From [Eubacterium] yurii subsp. margaretiae ATCC 43715 (GTDB lineage Bacteria; Bacillota; Clostridia; Peptostreptococcales; Filifactoraceae), in NCBI GenBank assembly GCA_000146855.1, contig GL405246.1, positions 1,944,620-1,981,836 of the forward strand: 37,217 nucleotides of DNA, given 5' to 3'. This document shows positions 16,733-25,101 of the stretch, in pieces. Position 1 is the first letter of the stretch; the number at the start of each line of letters is the position of its first letter. A program made the position numbers and the translations under genes. The notes beneath the pieces were generated by a model. That model was not told where the DNA came from, searched no databases, and saw nothing but the letters and a program-made list of their open reading frames with translations.

Positions 16733-18046
16733 TTAATATTCTTTTCTAAGTTTTGCAGTAGGAATTGAAAGTTTTCCTCTGTATTTTGATACTGTTCTTC
16801 TCTTTATGCTTATACCCTCGTCATTGAGCATATCTGTTATCCTCTCATCAGACAGTGGTGCTTTCTTATCTTCTGTTTCTATCATCTTTTGTATCATGTC
16901 CATGATGTAGTTTTTAGATACTGCATTTGCAGTATGTTGACAGTGCAGTGAAAGCAAATTTCTAAGCTTGTACATATGTCTTGGGGTCTGCACATGCTTA
17001 TGCTTTATAACTCTTGATACTGTAGACTCTGACAAATTCAAAGCTGTAGCAATATCCTTAATATTTAAGTCTTGCAAAGGTTCATTGTATAATATGTGAT
17101 TTTTTTGGCTATTTATTATAAACTTTGCAATTTTTTCTATTGTTTCTTTTCTTTTATTTATACTTTCTATTATCAGCATAGTTCTCGTAAGCTTCTTTTT
17201 CAGATAAGCTCTCGTCTCATCATCTATATCGCCATCAAGCAGACTTAGATAATACTTATTGGCATGGATATTTGATATGCTATCTTTGAAAGATAGCTTA
17301 AGCTCCCCTGACACAATTTCTACAAATATATCCGGATAGACGTACATGGACTCGTAATTATTGCTCTTATATCCTATTGAAGGTCTCGGATTGAGTTTTT
17401 TTATCTTTTCAAAAACTTCCTTTACTTCTTCTATGCTGATATTTTCTTTTTTAGCTATCTTATCAAGATTGTTTTTGTAAAGGTCGTTGATGTGATTTTG
17501 AATTATTCTTCTCATGAGCACTTCATCCTCAGGAACTTGTAAGATTAGACATTCCTGTAAGTTACCTGCACCTATTCCTACAGGCTCGAAAGTCTTGATA
17601 AGAGACAGCACTTTTTCGACAGTAGCTACGTCAGTATGTACCAGCTCAGCTATATAGCCAAGGTCATCTCTCATATATCCGTCATGATCCAAACTATGTA
17701 TTATCAATTCGCCCACAACATATTCTTCCTCAGACAAATCGCTGGTACCTAATTGCTCAAGCAAAATCTCAAAGAGAGTAGGCTCATATTTATCCCTGTC
17801 AAATATTTCAATTTCTTCTTCATCTGTGGTATAATCTTTTTTTATGATATTATTGTCATTTTTAATATAATCTCTGAAAAGTTTGTCCTCAAAAAATGAG
17901 TCATAATCTATAAATACATTTTCTTCACTTTCTTTTTCCAAAAAAGAGTAAAGTTCCATTATATTAAGTGACATTATTTCAAGAGAAGTTATGATTTTAT
18001 TGGATATACTGAGTCTTTGTTTTAAAGATAATTCTAAATTATTCAT
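16733..18046 (-). CDS. rpoN: RNA polymerase sigma-54 factor
   Basis: Sigma-54 directs RNA polymerase to -24/-12 promoters and needs an AAA+ activator. The protein has the N-terminal region I (LSLKQRLSISNKIITSLEIMSLN), a short acidic region II, a core-binding region (about 85-270), a helix-turn-helix (IATALNLSESTVSRVIKHKH), and the RpoN box KRRTVSKYRGKL near the C terminus. The length (437 aa) is normal. GGAGG precedes the ATG. No sigma-54 activator gene and no convincing TGGCAC-N5-TTGCA promoter were seen in the window. The gene is divergent from cbiB with 94 bp between them. Confidence 0.96.
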   Translation of the reverse strand: MNNLELSLKQRLSISNKIITSLEIMSLNIMELYSFLEKESEENVFIDYDSFFEDKLFRDYIKNDNNIIKKDYTTDEEEIEIFDRDKYEPTLFEILLEQLGTSDLSEEEYVVGELIIHSLDHDGYMRDDLGYIAELVHTDVATVEKVLSLIKTFEPVGIGAGNLQECLILQVPEDEVLMRRIIQNHINDLYKNNLDKIAKKENISIEEVKEVFEKIKKLNPRPSIGYKSNNYESMYVYPDIFVEIVSGELKLSFKDSISNIHANKYYLSLLDGDIDDETRAYLKKKLTRTMLIIESINKRKETIEKIAKFIINSQKNHILYNEPLQDLNIKDIATALNLSESTVSRVIKHKHVQTPRHMYKLRNLLSLHCQHTANAVSKNYIMDMIQKMIETEDKKAPLSDERITDMLNDEGISIKRRTVSKYRGKLSIPTAKLRKEY

Positions 18047-18140
18047 AAGAACCTCCGTTTCCGTTTTATATTTACTACATTATTTAAGTATATTATACTA
18101 CCAATCTTGAATTTTTAAAATTGTTTTTTTAGGAGATAGC

Positions 18141-19091
18141 ATGATTCCATATTTTATCCTCATATCAGCCTACGTTTTGGATTTGATTTTTGGAGATCCC
18201 TACTCTTTTCCACATCCTGTCAAATTCATAGGTAATATTATAGCAAGGCTTGAAAAATTCTTTTTTTCAACTTCGATAAATAAATTATTAAGCGGTCTTA
18301 TAACATTTTTAATTGTAGTTGTTACTACTTACTTTGCAACTTTTTTACTTATAAACATTTCTTACAGCTTAAATTCCTACCTTGGAATAGCTGTTGAAAT
18401 CTTGCTGACTTATACAGTCTTATCAGCAAAGTGTCTGGAAGTTGAGGCTGTAAAGGTGCAAAGACAAGTTAGGGCAAAAGATTTGGAAAACAGCAGAAAA
18501 TCACTGTCATACATCGTAGGCAGAGATACTAAAGAGCTTGATTTTGCACAAATCATCAAGGCTGTAATAGAGACTGTGGCTGAAAATACAGTAGACGGTG
18601 TAATAAGCCCAATTTTCTACCTTTGCTTAGGAGGCGTGCCTCTTGCAATGGCATTTAAGGCGATAAGTACCCTTGACTCCATGATAGGCTATAGGAATGA
18701 AAAGTATGAAGAATTCGGAAAGGTATCTGCAAGGGCTGATGATGTTGCAAATTTTATACCTGCAAGATTGTCCATTATATTTTTTACTATCTCTGCATTC
18801 TTACTTAGACTTGACTATAAAAATGCCTTTTTGATATGCATGCGTGATAGAAAAAATCACCTAAGTCCCAACTGTGCCTACAGCGAGAGCCTTACAGCAG
18901 GAGCACTGGGAATACAATTGGGGGGCTCTCACTACTACGGCGGAAGATTGGTAGAAAAGCAAAAAATCGGCGACGACTTGAGAAAAGCTGATGTAGACGA
19001 CATAACAAAAACTGTAAATATGCTTAGAATAGTAACATTTTTATCTGTGTTGACAGTGTGCATAATAAATATATTCATTAGTGGCTTTTAA
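18141..19091 (+). CDS. cbiB: Adenosylcobinamide-phosphate synthase
   Basis: CbiB attaches aminopropanol (or its phosphate) to adenosylcobyric acid in cobalamin synthesis; it is a membrane protein with four to five helices. The opening DLIFGDPYSFPHPVKFIG, the ENTVDGVISPIFYL block, FKAISTLDSMIGY, SARADDVANFIPARL and LSPNCAYSESLTAGALGIQLGG are all family signatures. An AGGAGATAGC ribosome site precedes the ATG. It stands alone: no other cob/cbi gene lies in the window, and the short upstream gap has no room for a cobalamin riboswitch. Confidence 0.96.
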   Translation: MIPYFILISAYVLDLIFGDPYSFPHPVKFIGNIIARLEKFFFSTSINKLLSGLITFLIVVVTTYFATFLLINISYSLNSYLGIAVEILLTYTVLSAKCLEVEAVKVQRQVRAKDLENSRKSLSYIVGRDTKELDFAQIIKAVIETVAENTVDGVISPIFYLCLGGVPLAMAFKAISTLDSMIGYRNEKYEEFGKVSARADDVANFIPARLSIIFFTISAFLLRLDYKNAFLICMRDRKNHLSPNCAYSESLTAGALGIQLGGSHYYGGRLVEKQKIGDDLRKADVDDITKTVNMLRIVTFLSVLTVCIINIFISGF

Positions 19092-19171
19092 TCTAAATTT
19101 ATGGAAACTATTATGCTTTAATTTTTATATTTTTTTAGACAAATAGTAATTTAAATACATCCTAAATCAGT

Positions 19172-19717
19172 TTATATTTCCAATCTCATATATATAAGTT
19201 CCTGATATCCATTTATGCGTGAGTTGAAGCCCAAAGGATTTCTGCCATATTCCACAAAGCCTATTTGTTTGTAAAGTGATATGGCAGTTTTATTTTCTGA
19301 TACTACATCAAGTTCTATCTGTTTGTAATTGGCTGTCTTGGCACATTTTATACAAGCTAAGGTAAGAGCCTTTCCTATGCCAAGACTCCAATAACTCTTA
19401 TCCACAGTTACACCAAAGATAGCCCTATGTTTTATCTTGTATCTATAGCCTACAGCTCTTATCACGGCGGAGGCTACAAGCTTTCCGTCAATTATTGCTA
19501 TAATCATTACCTCGTTTTCACTTTGATTTTTATCTTCCAAAAATTCATACTCTTCCCTTTCCGATAAATCCAACTCATCACTGTAGGTAGTCAAGTAGTC
19601 AGTTTGAGAATAAATTAATTTCATATTTTCCAATAGAGCCTTAGCATCTTCTCTTATAGCATTCCTCAAAAGGCAACTTGTCCCGTCTTTTAATATAATA
19701 TTTTCTTCATATTTCAT
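19172..19717 (-). CDS. GNAT-family N-acetyltransferase
   Basis: A 181-aa acetyl-CoA-dependent acyltransferase. The acetyl-CoA-binding motif A is visible around AIFGVTVDKSYWSLGIGKALTLACI (about 98-124, with the loop near SLGIGKAL), followed by LDVVSENKTAISLYKQIGFVEYGR, typical motif B. The substrate is unknown; YjcK/RimI-like small-molecule or protein acetyltransferases are possible. AAAGGAGAAATTTAAG precedes the ATG. It converges with cbiB and is divergent from the XRE cassette. Confidence 0.88.
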   Translation of the reverse strand: MKYEENIILKDGTSCLLRNAIREDAKALLENMKLIYSQTDYLTTYSDELDLSEREEYEFLEDKNQSENEVMIIAIIDGKLVASAVIRAVGYRYKIKHRAIFGVTVDKSYWSLGIGKALTLACIKCAKTANYKQIELDVVSENKTAISLYKQIGFVEYGRNPLGFNSRINGYQELIYMRLEI

Positions 19718-19907
19718 CTTAAATTTCTCCTTTATCTTTAGTTAATTATAAATATTTTCTTACTATCTTTTGCAATATCAAATTTTATAGTAATCAAAAA
19801 AACTCAAATATAATTTTTAATTCTATACTAATTAATCTGCCATGAGGTAGTACAAAAAAATTTTTTTGCATAAAAATAATTTTTGTAAAAAATTTTTTAA
19901 AATTCTC

Positions 19908-19936
19908 TTGACTGTTTTTAAATTTCGCTTTATAAT
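19908..19936 (+). promoter_or_regulatory. Strong sigma-A promoter upstream of the XRE cassette
   Basis: TTGACT and TATAAT are spaced exactly 17 bp, 11 of 12 consensus positions. The nearest gene start downstream is 330 bp away, so it makes either a long leader for the XRE-ImmA-polymerase operon or a separate small RNA. No ORF with a ribosome site is found in the leader. Confidence 0.6.
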
Positions 19937-20133
19937 TTTAGTAATTAAATTTCTAATTCGGAAAATTTATGTAGTTGGACTTCATTAAATTTTATCTTCA
20001 ATTCTTGATTTTATAAGTTTAACACGGACTTTACTCTCATGATTTTACAGTATAAGACATTAAACAATCTTTAATCTGAGTTCTATTAAGTATAAGATTT
20101 TACTTTTATTGATTTAATCCAGTGCAAAGCTAT

Positions 20134-20249
20134 ATTGAGCTAAGAGATTGAATACATCACAAATTCAATACATTATGACATTATAAATACTAATCAATGA
20201 AAATTTTACTCAATAACACAAATAATTCTATTTAATTATCTTATTGAGT
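20134..20249. promoter_or_regulatory. Candidate operator array of ATTGA half-sites before the XRE gene
   Basis: Five half-sites occur in 116 bp: ATTGAGC (20134), ATTGAAT (20147), inverted ATTCAAT (20163), inverted ACTCAAT (20208) and ATTGAGT (20243). Two pairs form perfect inverted repeats: ATTGAAT-N9-ATTCAAT, and the 9-bp arms ACTCAATAA-N24-TTATTGAGT. A weaker promoter (TTGAAT-17 bp-CATTAT, 20148-20176) lies inside. The arrangement suits autorepression by the XRE protein (inference). Confidence 0.45.
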
Positions 20250-20266
20250 TTAACAGGAGGTATGAA

Positions 20267-20674
20267 ATGGGTTTTGGGAAAAAATTAAAGGCACTTAGGG
20301 AAGACAAGAATCTGACTCAAAGCGAGCTTGCAAAAATCTTGGGCATTACCTTAAAGACTGTAAGCAACTATGAGACAAAGGATATGCGTCCTAGAAAGAT
20401 GGAGATGTACGAAAAAATGGCAAATTTTTTCGATGTCAATATCAACTATCTCCTTACAGAAGAAGACTACTTCATAATGCAGGCAGGAGAGGACTTCGGC
20501 TACAAGGGTGTGCAGGACGCAAAGACTATTGCTCAGTCTATGGCAGGACTTTTTGCCGGCGGAGATTTGCCTGATGAAGATAAGGACGCCTTGTTTGAGG
20601 CAATACAACAGGCATATTGGAAGGCAAAGCTCGAAAATAAGAAATATGGAAGGCGTAAAAAAGGTGATGTATGA
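20267..20674 (+). CDS. XRE-family repressor, first gene of the mutagenesis cassette
   Basis: Residues 1-65 form a lambda-Cro-type helix-turn-helix (LTQSELAKILGITLKTVSNYE). The tail (66-135) is acidic, then basic, and has no LexA-type S24 protease domain, so the repressor cannot cleave itself. A strong ACAGGAGGTATGAA site precedes the ATG. The 3' end overlaps the metallopeptidase gene by 4 bp (ATGA). In ICEBs1 (ImmR/ImmA) and Deinococcus (DdrO/IrrE) such repressors are cut by a partner metallopeptidase after DNA damage; the same pairing here is inference. Confidence 0.92.
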   Translation: MGFGKKLKALREDKNLTQSELAKILGITLKTVSNYETKDMRPRKMEMYEKMANFFDVNINYLLTEEDYFIMQAGEDFGYKGVQDAKTIAQSMAGLFAGGDLPDEDKDALFEAIQQAYWKAKLENKKYGRRKKGDV

Positions 20675-21225
20675 GAAACGGCACTATATATCAAAAAGTC
20701 GCAGCTCTTATAAAAAAACACCAAAGCAGAAATCCTGAGATATTAATCAAGAAACTTAATATTAGGCTTCAATACATCTCATCTACATCAGCTTTGCTTG
20801 GAATGTATCGTGTCATATTAAAAAATAGATATATCTTCATTCCGGACAACTTGGGAAGTCTGAAAAAGATGGTGCTTGCCCATGAGATAGGTCACGACCA
20901 ACTCCATAGGAAAGAATGTGTCAACGGTGCATCTTTTCATGAAAGTAGGATATTTTCTCCACTCAATCACTATGAATTAGAAGCAAATATCTTTGCAGCG
21001 CATCTGCTGATACCTGATGAAGAAATCATAGAGATGATAAGATATGGGCAAAGCGATCAGGAGCTGGCAAACAGACTTTGCGTAGACATCAATCTTTTAA
21101 ATCTTAAAATCTCCGAAATGGCAAAGATGAACCTGCTGGATATAGATGTATCAAAAATTGAGAGGCCAAAATCCGACTTTTTAAAAAACTATCAACCCTT
21201 AGATGACGAATGGGACATATTTTGA
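20671..21225 (+). CDS. ImmA/IrrE-family metallopeptidase
   Basis: A zinc-protease domain with HEIGH at residues 71-75 (VLAHEIGHDQLH) and the third ligand in YELEANIFAAHLLIP (E104), complete for catalysis. Relatives cleave the XRE repressor encoded beside them and so release target genes after DNA damage or other signals. No GAF-like or other sensor domain is attached (184 aa), unlike Deinococcus IrrE. The start codon overlaps the XRE stop, giving coupled synthesis of repressor and protease. The Y-family polymerase gene follows 74 bp downstream on the same strand. Confidence 0.93.
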   Translation: MRNGTIYQKVAALIKKHQSRNPEILIKKLNIRLQYISSTSALLGMYRVILKNRYIFIPDNLGSLKKMVLAHEIGHDQLHRKECVNGASFHESRIFSPLNHYELEANIFAAHLLIPDEEIIEMIRYGQSDQELANRLCVDINLLNLKISEMAKMNLLDIDVSKIERPKSDFLKNYQPLDDEWDIF

Positions 21226-21299
21226 TGAAAATAATTGAAATATAGAAGTAAATTACGCAATATTAAGTGCTGATTACTATTAAAGACGGTGATGAGACT

Positions 21300-22712
21300 A
21301 TGGCAATAATAGACTATACAAAAGAACCACATTCAGATATCGCTTTTATTGATATAAAGTCCTTTTATGCAAGTGTAGAATGTGTACAACGAGGACTGCA
21401 TCCACTCAGAGAATCTCTATGTGTAATGAGCAATGCTGATAACTCAAGCGGACTGATACTTGCAAGCTCACCCACATTCAAAAAAGTATTTGGAAAGGGA
21501 AATGTAGGCAGGAGCAGAGAGCTGCCCTTCGATATAAATACAAGAAAGTTCAGCTTTGAAAAAGCAAGAAGACAGGGAATAGTCATCACGAAAAAATATG
21601 TGGATTTCATAGAATATTGGGCGAAAAAAACATATATAGTCCCTCCTCGTATGGCACTTTACATACAGGAAAATATGAAGATACAAAAAATACTTGAAAA
21701 CTTTGCACCAAGACAGGACATCTGCCCCTACTCAATAGACGAGGGCTTTGTGGATTTGACCTCTTCCCTTGACTGCTTTATAAAGGATTCAAGACTATCA
21801 AAAAAAGAAAAACTCGACATAGTATCCACCAAGATACAATGCGAAATACTTAAGGAAACAGGAGTTTATTCAACTGTAGGGATGAGCAATGCCAATCCCT
21901 TACTCGCAAAACTCGCCCTTGACAATGAAGCTAAGCAAAACAAAAATATGAGAGCCAACTGGTCTTATGAGGATGTGGAAAACAAAGTATGGTCTATAGG
22001 AAATCTCACAGATTTTTGGGGTATAGGAAGTAGAATTGCAAAAAGGCTGATAAGACTTGGCATATTTAGCATTAAGGACCTTGCCAATGCAAATCCGGAT
22101 ATACTCAAGAGGGAATTTGGAATAATGGGAGTACAGCTATGGTTTCACGCCAACGGTGTGGACGAGAGCAAGGTGTCCATACTCTATACTCCACAGTCAA
22201 AAGGTCTTGGCAATTCTCAGATACTACCAAGAAACTATGACAAAAAAGATGAAATAGAAATAGTGCTTAGCGAAATGGCTGAACAGGTGGCTACAAGAAT
22301 ACGCAAGATAAACAAATATGCAACTGTTGTGGCAATACACATAGGATTCAGCTCTTATGAGGGCAAAAAATCTATAAATGCAAGCATGAAGATAAATCCC
22401 AGTCGTAGTATAAGCGAGCTTACACAACATGTGCTTTCTCTTTTCCGCCAGAAATACACAGGTGGAAGTGTAAGAAGTATAGGTGTAAGATATGACAAAC
22501 TCATAGAGCAAAATTACGAAGTCCTGACTTTTTTTGATGATGATAAAAAAAAGATAAAAACAGAAAAATTGGAAAACACTATTGATGAAATAAGAGAAAA
22601 ATTCGGCTATCTTTCGATACAAAGGGCTACTTCACTTATGGAGGGTTCAAGAGTAAGGCAAAGAAGCAAACTCATCGGAGGACACTGCGGAGGAATGGAC
22701 GGGATAACATGA
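21300..22712 (+). CDS. UmuC-type Y-family DNA polymerase
   Basis: A translesion polymerase copying damaged DNA with low fidelity. With the ATG chosen here the palm carboxylates are D18 in AFIDIKSFYASVE and D147/E148 in YSIDEGFVDLT; the helix-hairpin-helix WGIGSRIAKRLIRLGI and the little-finger domain follow. At 470 aa it belongs to the UmuC/UvrX group rather than DinB. A GTG 11 codons upstream has no ribosome site, whereas GGTGATGAG precedes this ATG. There is no umuD-like gene; the partner seems to be the next small gene, which overlaps the stop codon. Control by the upstream XRE-ImmA pair is inferred from the gene order. Confidence 0.93.
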   Translation: MAIIDYTKEPHSDIAFIDIKSFYASVECVQRGLHPLRESLCVMSNADNSSGLILASSPTFKKVFGKGNVGRSRELPFDINTRKFSFEKARRQGIVITKKYVDFIEYWAKKTYIVPPRMALYIQENMKIQKILENFAPRQDICPYSIDEGFVDLTSSLDCFIKDSRLSKKEKLDIVSTKIQCEILKETGVYSTVGMSNANPLLAKLALDNEAKQNKNMRANWSYEDVENKVWSIGNLTDFWGIGSRIAKRLIRLGIFSIKDLANANPDILKREFGIMGVQLWFHANGVDESKVSILYTPQSKGLGNSQILPRNYDKKDEIEIVLSEMAEQVATRIRKINKYATVVAIHIGFSSYEGKKSINASMKINPSRSISELTQHVLSLFRQKYTGGSVRSIGVRYDKLIEQNYEVLTFFDDDKKKIKTEKLENTIDEIREKFGYLSIQRATSLMEGSRVRQRSKLIGGHCGGMDGIT

Positions 22713-22912
22713 TTGACAGGACTTACTTGCCATTCAAATCGGCAAGAGAATATGCAGACAGAGGTATGGCAAAATGGATGGGCTTTTTCATATCGGAACA
22801 TTCTTCATCACTTGCAAAGATGAAGGACATATCTTCTATGTCAAAATCAATGGAAGATGACGAAATATATATCCAAGCCCTAAGAGAAGATGATATCTAT
22901 GAACTTATATAA
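22709..22912 (+). CDS. Small UmuC-linked protein, 67 aa
   Basis: I do not recognise a named family. The sequence begins MIDRTYLPFKSAREYADRG, is followed by MAKWMGFFISEHSSSL, and ends in an acidic helix. I recall similar peptides directly downstream of UmuC-type polymerase genes in other Firmicutes, in the place YolD-like proteins take in Bacillus, but it does not look like YolD. Its ATG overlaps the polymerase stop codon (ATGA), so the two are translated together. A role as polymerase accessory or regulator is inference from position. Confidence 0.82.
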   Translation: MIDRTYLPFKSAREYADRGMAKWMGFFISEHSSSLAKMKDISSMSKSMEDDEIYIQALREDDIYELI

Positions 22913-22959
22913 TATGTATTTTAAATACTTATGATTTTAATATTTAGAACATACTATTT

Positions 22960-23017
22960 ATACTAATATCTAATCGAATAATGAAAAAAACTATTTATAT
23001 TAAAAATATATCAGTAT
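22960..23017. repeat. Short element with inverted ends, MITE-like copy C
   Basis: 58 bp bounded by ATACTAATATCT and the reverse complement of ATACTGATATAT (10 of 12 identical). It has the same length as the element at 37147-37204, which shares ATACTA-TATCTA at its left end. Confidence 0.3.
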
Positions 23018-23083
23018 AAATAAGTGTATAAACACAATATAAAAGATATTTTACACCTTTAAAAGCATTGTAACGTGATTTTT

Positions 23084-23199
23084 ATACTAAAAACCTATCA
23101 AAAAACCTTGTAATTTTATAGCAGTAAGATTATTGATGATCTACAAGACAAATAATTTGCTAAAATAACAAATTGGGCATTATACATGGTGATTAGTAT
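23084..23199. repeat. MITE-like intergenic element, copy D
   Basis: 116 bp with ends ATACTAAAAACC and the inverse of ATACTAATCACC (10 of 12). Its right end, read on the other strand, matches the left end of the element at 6363-6573 over 23 bp with two differences. The rest of this gene-free space, after the polymerase cassette, shows no terminator. Confidence 0.45.
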
Positions 23200-23292
23200 T
23201 ACAATTAATAGGTATAAAATATCTTTTTTTATATTTACTTTTAGGTATTTAAACAAATTTCTTATTTTCTATAAATAGGCTATATTATGCTA

Positions 23293-23787
23293 CTATGCCC
23301 ATGGATTTGTGCTTTCCGGCGGACGAATTCCTACAAGTAGGAATTGCTCCCACAAATACCATTTACCATCCTTAGCATTTCTCATTTTGATAGATCTTGG
23401 AGAATCTGCCCCACCGGAGCGTATCATCAATTTTACATAACCCTGCTCAGTATATGAATATGGCTCTTCACTCACCACAACTGTATATGGAGTATCAGGT
23501 GTATAATCATTGTCCGGTATTGCCCCTACAAAATATGAACGTGGTACATAGTCCGCATCCATGAATCTGTCTGCAATAAATTGTTTGTCATACACGCTTA
23601 GCGGTCTTGGTCCTCTTAGAAAATCAATCATTTCAAGCGACAAAGCTTTGTTGCTCGGATAGACACTTAAGGCAAGCACCGTCATTGCCGCAGTATCAAA
23701 GGCTGTCATCATCTGTGCATGAGGCAGTGATTTAAACTCTTCAATAGACATGGGTATAGCCGGAAATATAATTTTTTCACTTTTATT
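23293..23787 (-). CDS. Hypothetical protein, 164 aa
   Basis: I cannot name this family with confidence. There is no signal peptide or membrane helix. The opening segment FPAIPMSIEEFKSLPHAQM leads into a helical part with PLSVYDKQFIADRFMDADYVPRSYFVGA. The second half is beta-rich (YTVVVSEEPYSYTEQGYVKLMIRSGG, in pieces) and ends KDGKWYLWEQFLLVGIRPP followed by NPWA, which looks like a single compact domain. I chose the ATG 22 codons inside the longest frame because AGAAGGGTGG lies just before it. It is a single gene with no evident operon partner. Confidence 0.78.
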   Translation of the reverse strand, partial: NKSEKIIFPAIPMSIEEFKSLPHAQMMTAFDTAAMTVLALSVYPSNKALSLEMIDFLRGPRPLSVYDKQFIADRFMDADYVPRSYFVGAIPDNDYTPDTPYTVVVSEEPYSYTEQGYVKLMIRSGGADSPRSIKMRNAKDGKWYLWEQFLLVGIRPPESTNPWA

Positions 23788-23949
23788 CATTTCTACCACC
23801 CTTCTTTTCATAATAATAGTAAATTCAATTAAATCCAATCTACTAAACATCCTGTTTTAATAAATATTCCATCCATAAATAAAATTTCTGTTAAATATTA
23901 ATACTTGTTCAAATACCTATGCTAAAGCCTAAACCTATAAAAACTTTTC

Positions 23950-24843
23950 TCAGATACTATCTATCTGACGATTTATCCACTCTATGCAAAGCTCAAACCA
24001 CTTCGCATAGTGCATATCTATCTGTTCAGCTGTATTTGCTGTATATCCGTCACCTAATGAAAGTCCGTGAGCCCCCCACTGGAAGAAGTGAAGCTCAAAA
24101 GGAACTTTGTGATTTTCAAATTCTATGGCAAGTCTGAATATATCCTTATTATTTACTATTATATCTCCTCTGTTTGCAAATAAAAAGGTAGGAGACATAT
24201 TTGTAAAATCTGAATTTCTAAGTATGTCGTACTCTTGTATTATCTTCTTGTCAACCTTTTGAGAGCCGAACACCGCATAGTTTATACCCTCACTTAGTCG
24301 CCTTGTCTTGCTTAATGCAATCTCCACTATGTGATTGGAGTCTTTGAAGTAAAATACATCATCCGCAAAACTCTCATCAATCTTATCCAAGTCATCCATA
24401 TCAAAGGTGACTGGAGTATATCCGCAAATAGTAAGCTGAGGCTTAAATATATCAAGCTCTTTTTGATGCGGAAAATATTCCTTACATATTTTTTTCCAAT
24501 GAGCATTGTATTCCAAGACAAGATTACCTCCAGCTGAAAATCCTATGCTGATAAACTTGCCGTTATTTTCAAAAGGAGCATCCTTTGAGTTCAAAAGCTC
24601 TACCACCTTTGCCAAATCTACCATAGGATTAGGAAATTTCGCCTTTTCAGCCACCCTGTAATGCAGTACGATACTGTTAAAACCGTAGGACAAAAACTTG
24701 TATGCCACAGGCTCTCCCTCTCTTACGCTATGATAACCGTATCCGCCTCCGGGGCATATAATCACTGTCGGTCTTTGACTATCAGCAGCAAGGTAGTAGC
24801 AGTCTATAGTCACATCCTTATCTATTTTTATTGTCTCTTTCAT
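23950..24843 (-). CDS. Alpha/beta hydrolase (esterase-like)
   Basis: A serine hydrolase fold of the BD-FAE/acetyl-esterase type. An oxyanion-hole motif CPGGGYGYHS is near residue 30, the nucleophile elbow is GFSAGG, a likely acid is in NRGDIIVNN, and the catalytic His is in WGAHGLSLG. There is no signal peptide, so it acts in the cytoplasm, perhaps deacetylating imported sugars or small esters; the substrate is unknown. The longest frame begins at TTG, but GAGG lies 6 nt before the ATG chosen here. It appears to be monocistronic. Confidence 0.88.
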   Translation of the reverse strand: MKETIKIDKDVTIDCYYLAADSQRPTVIICPGGGYGYHSVREGEPVAYKFLSYGFNSIVLHYRVAEKAKFPNPMVDLAKVVELLNSKDAPFENNGKFISIGFSAGGNLVLEYNAHWKKICKEYFPHQKELDIFKPQLTICGYTPVTFDMDDLDKIDESFADDVFYFKDSNHIVEIALSKTRRLSEGINYAVFGSQKVDKKIIQEYDILRNSDFTNMSPTFLFANRGDIIVNNKDIFRLAIEFENHKVPFELHFFQWGAHGLSLGDGYTANTAEQIDMHYAKWFELCIEWINRQIDSI

Positions 24844-24980
24844 AATAAACCTCAAATCTTAACTCTTAAAATAAAGTCCCCTTTAAATAATTCATTAAAC
24901 TTTTTTGCACAATTATTTATTATAGTTTTGAAAATTTTGTATATACAATTAAACTTAGATTGACTTTTTAAATACTTCTA

Positions 24981-25079
24981 ATACTAAAATCTATTTAATC
25001 GATGAATTTTATACTTGTCGTAATATTTAGTACATCATTTTTTAAAAAACAATTCCATTATTACATTATATTTTAGTAT
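24981..25079. repeat. MITE-like intergenic element, copy E
   Basis: 99 bp with perfect 10-bp terminal inverted repeats ATACTAAAAT/ATTTTAGTAT. Its left 36 bp and right 34 bp are each about 80% identical to the ends of the element at 5299-5423. It has no coding capacity. This is the best-defined member of the family. Confidence 0.5.
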
Positions 25080-25101
25080 AATAATTATTATTATTTTTCT
25101 G

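Noticed and set aside
18047..18140. Cobalamin riboswitch before cbiB
   Set aside because: The 94-bp gap is too short for the full element, and no conserved B12-box-like sequence is seen.
16384..18140. Sigma-54 (-24/-12) promoters near rpoN and elsewhere
   Set aside because: I checked several TGGCAC occurrences by eye on both strands, and none has the TTGCA partner at the right distance.
20267..22912. Prophage or integrative element
   Set aside because: XRE and ImmA genes are common in such elements, but there is no integrase, excisionase, structural gene or attachment-site repeat around the cassette.
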